Source: Dehalococcoidales bacterium (GTDB taxonomy: Bacteria > Chloroflexota > Dehalococcoidia > Dehalococcoidales > ARS1013). From it: a stretch of 7,379 nt of DNA. The stretch covers positions 1 to 7,379 of the forward strand of contig NZEH01000067.1 of the NCBI GenBank assembly GCA_002690375.1. The letters are read 5' to 3'. This document shows positions 1 to 6,369 of the stretch, in pieces. A program made the translations under genes and the position numbers. Numbering within the stretch: the first letter of the stretch is position 1; each line of letters begins with the position of its first letter. The notes beneath the pieces were generated by a model. That model was given only the letters and a program-made list of their open reading frames with translations. It ran no database searches and was not told the origin of the DNA.

Positions 1-564
<564 letters not shown>

Positions 565-574
565 TGCTTCAGAT

Positions 575-603
575 TTGATATTAGTCCGTTATTCAATTGT
601 TAA
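575..603 (-). promoter_or_regulatory. Possible second 23S promoter (P2)
   Basis: The minus strand has TTAACA (603-598; 5 of 6 to the -35 consensus), a 17-nt spacer, and TATCAA (580-575; 4 of 6 to the -10). Transcription would begin near 568, about 4 nt before the mature 23S 5' end. It overlaps the boxA-like element, so both readings cannot be fully functional together. It would let 23S be transcribed independently of the upstream terminator-like hairpin, but the match is weaker than P1 and may be chance in AT-rich DNA. Confidence 0.3.
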
Positions 604-608
604 GGTGC
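598..608 (-). promoter_or_regulatory. boxA-like antitermination element before 23S
   Basis: The minus strand has GCACCTTAACA, matching 9 of 11 positions of the GCTCTTTAACA core of E. coli rRNA boxA, which is bound by NusB-NusE to make RNA polymerase termination-resistant. The following AATTGAATAACG resembles the CCTTGAAAACTGAATA-type sequence often found just before 23S genes in ITS regions. Its position, 34 nt ahead of the mature end, suits a 23S leader element. It lies downstream of the terminator-like hairpin, so it could not by itself protect against that hairpin. Confidence 0.45.
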
Positions 609-615
609 GGAGCAT

Positions 616-647
616 AAAAAAAACAGCTTGGCGAGCTCTCACCAAGC
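616..647 (-). terminator. Intrinsic terminator-like hairpin ahead of 23S
   Basis: The minus strand reads GCTTGGTGA-GAGC-TCGCCAAGC (647-626), a 9-bp GC-rich stem with one G-U pair and a 4-nt loop, then TG and eight T residues (623-616). This is the textbook shape of a Rho-independent terminator in the direction of 23S transcription. It ends ~50 nt before the mature 23S start. It may end tgt readthrough or a P1 small RNA, or act as an attenuator that rRNA antitermination must overcome. A role in precursor folding or processing is an alternative that needs the 3' flank of 23S. Confidence 0.72.
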
Positions 648-782
648 CATGAGCTTAGCTTTTAGTCACCAGTTACTTACTTTATGTAGCCGTCTTCAAC
701 ATCTATAAAACTTTTACCACTAGTAGGGGGTGCCTATGAAACAACCAGCAACCCAGTCAAAATAAACTATAAGGTAATTTAT

Positions 783-811
783 ATGCTAGCATAAAATAAA
801 ATAGTTGTCAA
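783..811 (-). promoter_or_regulatory. Sigma70-type promoter upstream of 23S (P1)
   Basis: On the minus strand a perfect -35 TTGACA (811-806) is followed by a 17-nt spacer and TAGCAT (788-783), which matches TATAAT at 4 of 6 positions. The hexamer is directly preceded by TGC, an extended -10 element (TGn). The spacer and surroundings are AT-rich. A start site is expected near 775-776, about 210 nt before the mature 23S 5' end and about 160 nt before the end of the U-tract of the terminator-like hairpin. It is the best candidate in this gap for the rRNA promoter, or for a small RNA promoter. Assignment is by sequence only. Confidence 0.65.
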
Positions 812-934
812 CATCATAGTTTGCTGGCTCATAACTAGAAGAGATAGACCAGAAGGAAACATTTAATTCTACTAATCTGCGTTTATGAAGTTATTACGAG
901 GTGTAATTAAATTGCTATAATGGCTACGGAAAGT

Positions 935-2116
935 TTACTTACTGCGGGTTTTTAGCCACTTCTGCTTCTGCTCAAGCCTGACCTGTTCATTGGTCGGTTT
1001 GTAACTTTTAAGAAAGCTGTCCTTAAAAGAGCTAAAGGTATTATCTAGGATAGCAACCCGTGCCTCATGCATTAAGTTACTTAGAAAGCTCAGGTTATGG
1101 ATGGTAGTCAACCGGTAGGCGAGAAGCTCGTCACACCGGAATAGGTGATGAAGATAGGCGGCGGAGAAGGTCTGGCAGGTATAGCAAGCGCAATCTGGGT
1201 CAAGCGGTTGCTGCGTCCGGCTATAGATGCTGTTGCTGATATTCACCCGCCCCAGCCGGGTAAAAAGAGCACCATTTCGGGCAATACGGGTCGGCAGGGC
1301 ACTATCAAAAATGTCTATCCCTTTTGATACCGCTTCAATGATATCTTCCGGGGAGCCAACTCCCATGAGGTAGCGTGGCTTATCCTTCGGCAGTAGAGCT
1401 ACTGTTTCCGAAATCATAGCTTGGGTTACTTCCTTGGGCTCGCCAAGGCTAAGACCACCGATAGCATAACCGGAGAAGCCCAGCGAGGTAAGGTAGTGTG
1501 CTGATTTACGCCTGAGTTCAGCGAAGACTCCTCCTTGCACAATGGCATAGAGAGCCCGATTATTAGACTGGTGAGCCCTTTGGCATCTTAAAGCCCACTG
1601 ATGAGTCCGATCCATTGCCGCCTTGACTTTTTCAAAGCTGGCATCACTAGCCGGACACTCATCCAGAACCATGATAATGTCGGCACCAAGAGTCTCCTGA
1701 AACTGGGTAGCCAGCTCAGGGGTAATAAAGTGCTGGCTGCCATCAATATGAGAGCGAAAGGTAATTCCCTCATCGCTGACTCGACTTAAGGGGGCTAGGC
1801 TGAATAGCTGGTAACCGCCGCTATCGGTAAGAATGGCACCATTCCAGGCCATAAAGCGGTGCAAACCGCCCATCTTTTCAATTACAGGGATACCTGGCCT
1901 AAGATAGAGATGGTAGGCATTAGCCAGTACCATAGAGATGCCGATGGCACTTAGCTCCTCCGGAGTCAGTGTCTTAATCGTAGCCTGACTACCCACTGGT
2001 ATAAATACCGGTGTCGGTACTACGGCGTGTGGTGTTAGGAGCTCCCCGGCACGGGCTTGACTATTCGTGCCTGACTTTACCACATGAAAACTGCTTGGAT
2101 TTCCTATAAACCTCAC
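935..2116 (-). CDS. tgt: tRNA-guanine transglycosylase (queuosine pathway)
   Basis: This 393-aa cytosolic enzyme exchanges the guanine at wobble position 34 of GUN-anticodon tRNAs (Asp, Asn, His, Tyr) for a 7-deazaguanine, the key insertion step of queuosine synthesis. Seen directly: DSGGYQ at residues 98-103, whose Asp98 matches the general acid/base Asp; DEC at 152-154 in the base pocket; QGG at 194-196; GGLSLGEP at 220-227; YLMGVGSPED at 249-258; DSALPTR at 271-277, whose Asp271 matches the covalent nucleophile; and the structural zinc set Cys309, Cys311, Cys314 and His340. Length is slightly above the ~375 aa typical of the family. The start is GTG (2116-2114), with GAGGG seven nt upstream inside the end of ruvX, from which it is separated by 3 bp, so the two are almost certainly co-transcribed and perhaps translationally coupled. 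No queA or preQ1-synthesis gene is in the window. Leu224 replaces the Val usual in the bacterial base pocket. Confidence 0.96.
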   Translation of the reverse strand: MRFIGNPSSFHVVKSGTNSQARAGELLTPHAVVPTPVFIPVGSQATIKTLTPEELSAIGISMVLANAYHLYLRPGIPVIEKMGGLHRFMAWNGAILTDSGGYQLFSLAPLSRVSDEGITFRSHIDGSQHFITPELATQFQETLGADIIMVLDECPASDASFEKVKAAMDRTHQWALRCQRAHQSNNRALYAIVQGGVFAELRRKSAHYLTSLGFSGYAIGGLSLGEPKEVTQAMISETVALLPKDKPRYLMGVGSPEDIIEAVSKGIDIFDSALPTRIARNGALFTRLGRVNISNSIYSRTQQPLDPDCACYTCQTFSAAYLHHLFRCDELLAYRLTTIHNLSFLSNLMHEARVAILDNTFSSFKDSFLKSYKPTNEQVRLEQKQKWLKTRSK

Positions 2117-2119
2117 CCC

Positions 2120-2530
2120 CTATCCCTCATCCAGGTAGGCCTGTAAAATGAGGGCGGCGGCTATGGCATCGTCTTTACTTTCTTTTCTGGCTTTTCTAGT
2201 ATTAACCTCTCGCATCAAGCGTCTAGCCGATACCGTACTCAAGCGCTCATCCCTAAACAATATAGGAACTTCCGTATGACTGCGTAGCTTTTGGGTAAAG
2301 GCTTTTACCTTCTCCGCCTGCTTCCCTAGGCTACCATCCATTGAGCGTGGCAAGCCAACTATAACCCGCTCAATTTGATACTGGTTAATAACACTGGTAA
2401 TAGCCCCTAGGTCGGCTAAATCATCTTGGCAGTAAATTATTGTAAGCGGACTTGCTAGTACTGCCGTGGGGTCACTTAAGGCCACCCCAATTCTTTTATC
2501 GCCAATATCAAGTCCTAAACTGCGCGTGAT
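2120..2530 (-). CDS. ruvX: RuvX/YqgF RNase H-fold nuclease, apparent AUC start
   Basis: RuvX/YqgF proteins have an RNase H-like fold and are linked to pre-16S rRNA 5' end maturation and to Holliday junction resolution. With the proposed start the protein is 136 aa, normal for the family (~135-150). Visible motifs are LDIGDKRIGVALSDP at residues 7-21 with the catalytic Asp8, VGLPRSMDG at 58-66, RDERLST at 93-99, and a C-terminal KDDAIAAALILQAYLD with acidic residues at 120-121. The first ordinary start codon in frame is GTG at 2485, which would remove Asp8 and the first beta-strand. Upstream of it there is no ATG, GTG or TTG before an in-frame TAG (2560-2558). The best start is ATC at 2530-2528, giving (M)TRSLGLDIGDKR, with a perfect GGAGG five nt upstream. 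AUC initiation, or a sequence error in an original ATG, are the two explanations. It lies downstream of alaS across a 156-bp gap with two hairpins and 3 bp upstream of tgt. Confidence 0.88.
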   Translation of the reverse strand: MTRSLGLDIGDKRIGVALSDPTAVLASPLTIIYCQDDLADLGAITSVINQYQIERVIVGLPRSMDGSLGKQAEKVKAFTQKLRSHTEVPILFRDERLSTVSARRLMREVNTRKARKESKDDAIAAALILQAYLDEG

Positions 2531-2540
2531 ATTTACCTCC
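2528..2540 (-). promoter_or_regulatory. Strong SD and AUC start of ruvX
   Basis: The minus strand reads GGAGG-TAAAT-ATC. The Shine-Dalgarno core (2540-2536) is perfect and its 5-nt spacing is functional. The codon at that place is ATC, in frame with the RuvX family N-terminus. A weaker alternative is AAGGAG (2570-2565) seven nt ahead of an in-frame ATA at 2557-2555, which would add nine residues and is also non-canonical. The site decides the ruvX start. Confidence 0.6.
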
Positions 2541-2562
2541 AGACTTTTTGAGATTATCTATC

Positions 2563-2593
2563 AACTCCTTTTGAAGGAGAGGAGAAAGGAGTT
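2563..2593 (-). repeat. Second inverted repeat, abutting the first, in ruvX leader
   Basis: On the minus strand AACTCCTTT (2593-2585) pairs perfectly with AAAGGAGTT (2571-2563) around a 13-nt pyrimidine-rich centre. A smaller competing hairpin uses CTCCTT (2579-2574) and AAGGAG (2570-2565). It touches the 13-bp repeat with no spacer. The left arm and loop are rich in CUCC, complementary to purine-rich SD sequences, and the structure ends 22 nt before the GGAGG of ruvX. A translation-controlling RNA structure is possible but unproven. Confidence 0.55.
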
Positions 2594-2624
2594 AAGATTG
2601 AAGGGGTTTCACCCCTTCAATCTT
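2594..2624. repeat. Perfect 13-bp inverted repeat between alaS and ruvX
   Basis: AAGATTGAAGGGG and its exact complement flank the 5-nt centre TTTCA, which itself can add a T-A pair. It forms a very stable hairpin on either strand. In the alaS direction it is followed by AACTCCTTTCTCC rather than a T-run, so it is not a classical intrinsic terminator. It may be an mRNA-stabilising or Rho-related 3' end of alaS, a protein or processing site, or a copy of a dispersed palindromic repeat, which cannot be judged from a single copy. Confidence 0.75.
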
Positions 2625-2686
2625 CTGGTGATTAAAACCTTGCTTAACTGAAGTCCTTCACTCGTGTCCGCGTTCACTGTCAAACC

Positions 2687-5260
2687 TCACATTAAGCTCT
2701 TTGCTAGCCGAAGAGCCTCATCTAATTTACCGTTATCCTTGCCGCCACCCTGGGCTAGGCTGGCTTTGCCACCACCACCTCCACCAGCTACCCCAGCTAC
2801 CCTACTAACTATATCTGCGGCATGGTAACCTTTTTTAACTAAATCTGGGGTTACAGCGGCAATAAACGCTGGTTTATTCTCGTATATTGTACCCAGAACT
2901 ATCACCGCACTTGTTAGCTTTTCTCTCAATACATCAATCATCTCCCGTAGAGTCTCCTGCCGAGAAGATGTTACCCGAGTTGCTAGTATCCTTGTCCCAC
3001 CAACTATCTCCACTTGTTCAAGTAAAGACTCAGCCTCTCTCCTAGCCAGCTCCCGCTCCAGAGCTTGAGCTCGCTTAAATGCTTTTTCTAGCTCAACCTG
3101 CTTAGCCGAGACCTCATCCAATAGGGTATCAATACTCTCCTTAATTGCTGCCTCAGCCCCACGGCCGGTAACGGCTTCAATGCGCCGAAGTCCGGCACCA
3201 ATGCTCGTTTCAGTGACAATCTGAAAGAAGCCAATCTCTCCAGTGCTAGTGACATGGGTGCCACCACATAGCTCGGCTGAAATAGCCGGCCTGCCGATTT
3301 TCACTACCCGAACCACATCGGCATACTTTTCGTCAAACAGGGCTATGGCACCCTCATCAATCGCCTGCTTATAGGACAACTCTTGGTCAAATACTCTCAG
3401 GTTTAAACGAATCTTTTCATTGACGATATGCTGTACTTCCGCTACTTCCTCTTTGGTCATAGTGGCAAGGTGAGAAAAGTCAAATCTGAATTGGTCTGGA
3501 GTTACCACCGAGCCTCGTTGCTGTACATGTTCCCCCAATACCTTACGCAGGACAAGCTGAAGTAAATGGGTAGCCGTATGATTTCTGGCAATATCAAGTC
3601 GTCTTTCCTCGTCCACTTTGGCTTCAACCTCGTCTCCCACCGCTAAACTGCCCTGAGCAACACTCCCTAGATGGACAACAATATCGGGCGGAACCCGAAT
3701 AGTATCGGTACTTAGAAAACGCCCTGAGGTGCCCTGTATTTCTCCACTATCGCCCACCTGCCCCCCCATCTCGGCATAGAATGGGGTCATATCTAGAATG
3801 ATGCCTGCCTCCTGTCCTGCCTCTATTGTTCCGGCTTCGCCGCTTTCCACCAGTAACTTGACAATAGTAGCTTTTTGCTCAAGGCTATGATAGCCAACAA
3901 AGGAAGTTCCGCCGACATTGAGCTGCCCAAAATACACTAAATCATTTACCACCGATTCAAACTTATGCGCTGCTCGTGCTCTTTCCCGCTGCTTTTCCAT
4001 CTCCTTATCAAAACTCGCCATATCCACCGAGAAACCTGACTTGGCCACCACCTCTCGGGTCAGCTCCACGGGAAAGCCATAGGTATCGTACAGCCTGAAG
4101 GCATCTTCTCCTGAGATTTGTCTGGCTTTCTGACTGGCTTCCTGAGACATTACATTCTCAATAATCTCCAGCCCAGTACTGAGAGTTTCCTGGAATTTCA
4201 CTTCCTCATGTTCGATAACTGCGTAAATGAAGTTCTGCCTTCGCCATAATTCAGGATAAACTTCGGCCATACGACCAACCGTTACACCAGCTATCCCGCC
4301 AAGGAATGGCCTATTAAGCCCAAATCTTCGCCCAAAGAGTGCCGCCCGTCTTAGTAGCCGTCTGAGCACATAGCCTCGACCTTCATTGCTTGGAAGAACG
4401 CCATCAGCAATGAGAAAGGCAATTCCCCGGCTGTGTTCGGCTATTATCCGTATAGCATTATCCATATCTTCATCATCACCAGACTGTTTCCCAACTAATT
4501 CAGATATTCCTTGTACCAAAGGAACAAACAGGTCGGTCTCATAGACGGAGGTTTTTCCTTGCATTACGGCGGCAGTTCTCTCCAGACCCATTCCGGTATC
4601 AATATTGGGTTTTGGTAGTAGAGTGTGGTTTCCCTCTTTATCTTGATTATACTGAACAAACACTAAGTTCCAGATTTCGGAAAAACGGCCGCAATCGCAG
4701 TTGGGGGCGCAGGTATCCTTCCCACAGCCAACCTCTTCGCCAAGGTCATAATGAATCTCGCTACAGGGGCCACAGGGACCAGAATCACCAGCTGGGCCCC
4801 AGAAGTTATCTTTCTCACCAGACCTGAGTATTTTACCTTCAGGAATACCAAGCTTCCGCCAGAAGCCGAAAGCTTCGTCGTCGTCAAGGAATATAGTTAT
4901 CCATAGGCGCTCGGGTTCAAGTCTCAGGCGCTGGGTAACAAATTCCCAGGCCCAGAAAATTGCTTCTTGCTTAAAATAATCACCAACACTGAAGTTTCCT
5001 AGCATCTCAAAAAAGGTAAGATGGGAGGTATCACCCACTGAGCCAATATCGGTAGTGCGAAAACACTTTTGGGCTGATACCAGACGGGGATTGGGCGGTA
5101 AGGCCTCGCCCAGAAAGTAGGGCTTAAACTGTACCATACCGGCACTAGTTAGCAGTAAAGTAGGGTCACCCTGAGGTATTAAAGAGGAGCTAGGAATAAC
5201 CTTATGCCCCTTTTCCTCAAAGAAACTTAAAAAAGCCGCTCGAATTTCATCACCGATCAT
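2687..5260 (-). CDS. alaS: Alanine-tRNA ligase
   Basis: This class II aminoacyl-tRNA synthetase charges tRNA-Ala in the cytosol and hydrolyses mischarged Ser/Gly-tRNA. It is 857 aa, close to the usual ~870, and appears complete. In order: an aminoacylation core with motif 1 around residues 20-51 (PSSSLIPQGDPTLL); motif 2 at ~59-90 with Arg68 in KCFRTTDIG and FFEMLGNFSVGDYF; motif 3 at 221-229 (DTGMGLERT); a helical tRNA-binding part to ~440; an editing domain with HTATH at 561-565 and CGGTH at 665-669, giving the zinc set His561, His565, Cys665 and His669; a coiled-coil linker at ~705-750; and a C-Ala domain ending in a glycine-rich stretch at 823-840. A Cys-rich insert (Cys179, 184, 188, 190), close to CGPC at 163-166, lies in the core. 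The ATG start matches the family N-terminus (DEIRxxFLxFFEEKGH). There is only a weak AGG upstream and a promoter whose start site falls within ~5 nt of the ATG. No T-box or other tRNA-sensing leader fits in the gap. Confidence 0.98.
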   Translation of the reverse strand: MIGDEIRAAFLSFFEEKGHKVIPSSSLIPQGDPTLLLTSAGMVQFKPYFLGEALPPNPRLVSAQKCFRTTDIGSVGDTSHLTFFEMLGNFSVGDYFKQEAIFWAWEFVTQRLRLEPERLWITIFLDDDEAFGFWRKLGIPEGKILRSGEKDNFWGPAGDSGPCGPCSEIHYDLGEEVGCGKDTCAPNCDCGRFSEIWNLVFVQYNQDKEGNHTLLPKPNIDTGMGLERTAAVMQGKTSVYETDLFVPLVQGISELVGKQSGDDEDMDNAIRIIAEHSRGIAFLIADGVLPSNEGRGYVLRRLLRRAALFGRRFGLNRPFLGGIAGVTVGRMAEVYPELWRRQNFIYAVIEHEEVKFQETLSTGLEIIENVMSQEASQKARQISGEDAFRLYDTYGFPVELTREVVAKSGFSVDMASFDKEMEKQRERARAAHKFESVVNDLVYFGQLNVGGTSFVGYHSLEQKATIVKLLVESGEAGTIEAGQEAGIILDMTPFYAEMGGQVGDSGEIQGTSGRFLSTDTIRVPPDIVVHLGSVAQGSLAVGDEVEAKVDEERRLDIARNHTATHLLQLVLRKVLGEHVQQRGSVVTPDQFRFDFSHLATMTKEEVAEVQHIVNEKIRLNLRVFDQELSYKQAIDEGAIALFDEKYADVVRVVKIGRPAISAELCGGTHVTSTGEIGFFQIVTETSIGAGLRRIEAVTGRGAEAAIKESIDTLLDEVSAKQVELEKAFKRAQALERELARREAESLLEQVEIVGGTRILATRVTSSRQETLREMIDVLREKLTSAVIVLGTIYENKPAFIAAVTPDLVKKGYHAADIVSRVAGVAGGGGGGKASLAQGGGKDNGKLDEALRLAKSLM

Positions 5261-5271
5261 GGCTACCTACG

Positions 5272-5300
5272 ATTTTAGTGTAAGTGATACTGGCTGTCAA
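5272..5300 (-). promoter_or_regulatory. alaS promoter, near-consensus sigma70 type
   Basis: The minus strand has a perfect TTGACA (5300-5295), a 17-nt spacer and TAAAAT (5277-5272; 5 of 6 to TATAAT). It sits in the 68-bp gap between the ROK kinase stop and alaS. The expected start site is at 5264-5265, leaving only about 4-5 nt before the ATG at 5260, so the mRNA would be nearly leaderless and lack an SD. Transcripts reading in from the ROK gene would carry the longer leader. Confidence 0.7.
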
Positions 5301-5328
5301 TTGATGCGGGGCCTATCTTCATCTAGTC

Positions 5329-6306
5329 CTAAGCAACTTTTTGCTCCCAAGCAAAGATGGCAGCACCGACTACGCCGACATCATCCCCAAGCTGGGCGGG
5401 AACTATGCGTACCGCCTGAGCCACCAACCCAAAAGCCGTTTCGGCCACCATTTTTCTGACCGGAGCTAGCAGAAGGTCTCCCATTTTGGAAACGCTACCA
5501 CCGATAACAATTATTTCTGGATTAAAGATGTGAACCACATTTACCATACCCGTCCCAAGATAGGTTGCCGCCTTTAAAATAACCTCTGAGGCAAGACGAT
5601 CTCCATTCTGAGCCGCCAGTCCCACTTCTTTAGCGGTAATATTCTCTATCTTAGCGGCCACCATATCGGATAAGGTTGAGCTTCCCCCATCCTTAATACG
5701 CCTTATTGCCTCCCTGGCAATTGCTGTACCTGAAGCCATCACTTCCAGACAGCCAAAGTTACCGCAATAGCACTCCGGCCCGTTAACATCTATGGTCATA
5801 TGGCCTATTTCACCAGCACTGCCACTGGTTCCGAGATACAATTTGCCATCTATAATAATACCACCACCAATACCTGTGCTCACCGTGATATAGATAAGAT
5901 TAGTCGTCCCCCGGCCGGCTCCGAGACGGTGTTCGCCTAGTGCAGCAGCACTGGCATCATTAAGTAGGCAGGTCTTAACCCCAAACTGCCTGCTTACCAT
6001 ATCCCTTAACGGGACATCGCTCCAACCGGGCAGGTTGGGGGATGTGGTGACCAAGCCCATATCAGAATCTATGGCACCGGCGGCGGCAATGCTGATACTG
6101 TCCATCTGGGATAAACTTATGTTGCTCTGACTAAGTAGGTGGTCTATAGCCGAAAGGAGCCTGGTGGTTACCGCCTGTGGTCCCTCATCAGCCAGGGTAA
6201 GATGGTATTCTTTAGCCATCACCTGGCCGCTACCGGAAATAATAGCCACATTTATCTTAGTGCCACCTAGGTCTATGGCTAGCACTGGCGAGCCCGAGCT
6301 TTTCAC
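5329..6306 (-). CDS. ROK-family sugar kinase (glucokinase-like)
   Basis: This 325-aa cytosolic protein of the ROK (repressor, ORF, kinase) family phosphorylates a hexose, probably glucose or a related sugar, with ATP. Seen directly: the N-terminal phosphate loop LAIDLGGTK at residues 9-17; AAAGAID at 74-80; LLNDASAAALGEH at 114-126 with the catalytic Asp117; the second phosphate motif TVSTGIGGG at 141-149; and the ROK signature GEIGH at 165-169 followed by CYCGNFGCLE at 179-188, giving the structural zinc ligands His169, Cys179, Cys181 and Cys186. VIGGSV at 267-272 is the adenosine-side motif. There is no N-terminal DNA-binding domain, so it is a kinase and not a ROK repressor. Length is typical (~300-325 aa). 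The GTG start has AAAGG nine nt upstream. It follows holA by 63 bp with no terminator and precedes alaS by 68 bp. Exact sugar specificity (glucose, mannose, N-acetylmannosamine or other) cannot be read from sequence alone. Confidence 0.92.
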   Translation of the reverse strand: MKSSGSPVLAIDLGGTKINVAIISGSGQVMAKEYHLTLADEGPQAVTTRLLSAIDHLLSQSNISLSQMDSISIAAAGAIDSDMGLVTTSPNLPGWSDVPLRDMVSRQFGVKTCLLNDASAAALGEHRLGAGRGTTNLIYITVSTGIGGGIIIDGKLYLGTSGSAGEIGHMTIDVNGPECYCGNFGCLEVMASGTAIAREAIRRIKDGGSSTLSDMVAAKIENITAKEVGLAAQNGDRLASEVILKAATYLGTGMVNVVHIFNPEIIVIGGSVSKMGDLLLAPVRKMVAETAFGLVAQAVRIVPAQLGDDVGVVGAAIFAWEQKVA

Positions 6307-6335
6307 TTTGTTGCACCTTTTTTACCAGAGGGGGT

Positions 6336-6368
6336 TGTAGCTACAGTTGTCCAGATTATGACCATAAT
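6336..6368. promoter_or_regulatory. Two short dyads between holA and ROK gene
   Basis: In the 63-bp gap, TGTAGCTACA (6336-6345) is a perfect 10-bp palindrome, and ATTATGACCATAAT (6355-6368) is a 6-bp inverted repeat with a 2-bp centre. They are too small for terminators and lack T-runs. They could be operator half-sites for a regulator of the kinase gene, or chance. No convincing -35/-10 pair for the ROK gene is visible next to them. Confidence 0.3.
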
Positions 6369-6369
6369 G

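Larger units (their letters stand above)
565..934 (-). other. tgt-23S intergenic region / 23S leader
   Basis: These 370 bp lie between the tgt stop and the mature 23S 5' end. The region is AT-rich and has no protein gene that I can support and no tRNA-like fold or T-loop sequence. In minus-strand order it holds a promoter-like element (811-783), a ~130-nt unassigned stretch, a terminator-like hairpin with U-tract (647-616), a boxA-like sequence (608-598) and a second weaker promoter-like pair (603-575). No terminator is visible directly behind tgt, so tgt transcripts may run into the region and stop at the 647-616 hairpin. The stretch from about 775 to 616 could be a small untranslated RNA or the 5' leader of the rRNA precursor; I do not recognise it as a known RNA family. 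Confidence 0.75.

Noticed and set aside
732..760. TTGACT-N17-ATAGGC as a further tandem rRNA promoter
   Set aside because: The -10 is too poor to support it, and the stronger promoter lies directly upstream.
779..862. 27-codon frame on the minus strand, hydrophobic (starting MFPSGLSLLV)
   Set aside because: It has no Shine-Dalgarno and overlaps the strong promoter at 783-811, so a real leader peptide here is unlikely.
565..934. tRNA gene or T-box in the 23S upstream gap
   Set aside because: No T-loop (GGTTCGAATCC-like), acceptor pairing or T-box core sequence is present on either strand.
2594..2624. Palindrome as an intrinsic terminator of alaS
   Set aside because: The stem is ideal but no T-run follows on either strand.
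2466..2651. 61-codon plus-strand frame across the alaS-ruvX gap
   Set aside because: It overlaps the ruvX N-terminus and reads through the palindromes; no homology-like motif is visible.
2655..2683. TTGACA just downstream of the alaS stop as a ruvX promoter
   Set aside because: The -35 is perfect but no acceptable -10 lies at 16-18 nt (TGAAGG at 17), so I do not call a promoter.
4612..4887. Frames of 71 and 74 codons on either strand inside alaS
   Set aside because: Both are shadows of the alaS reading frame, which carries unmistakable class II synthetase motifs.
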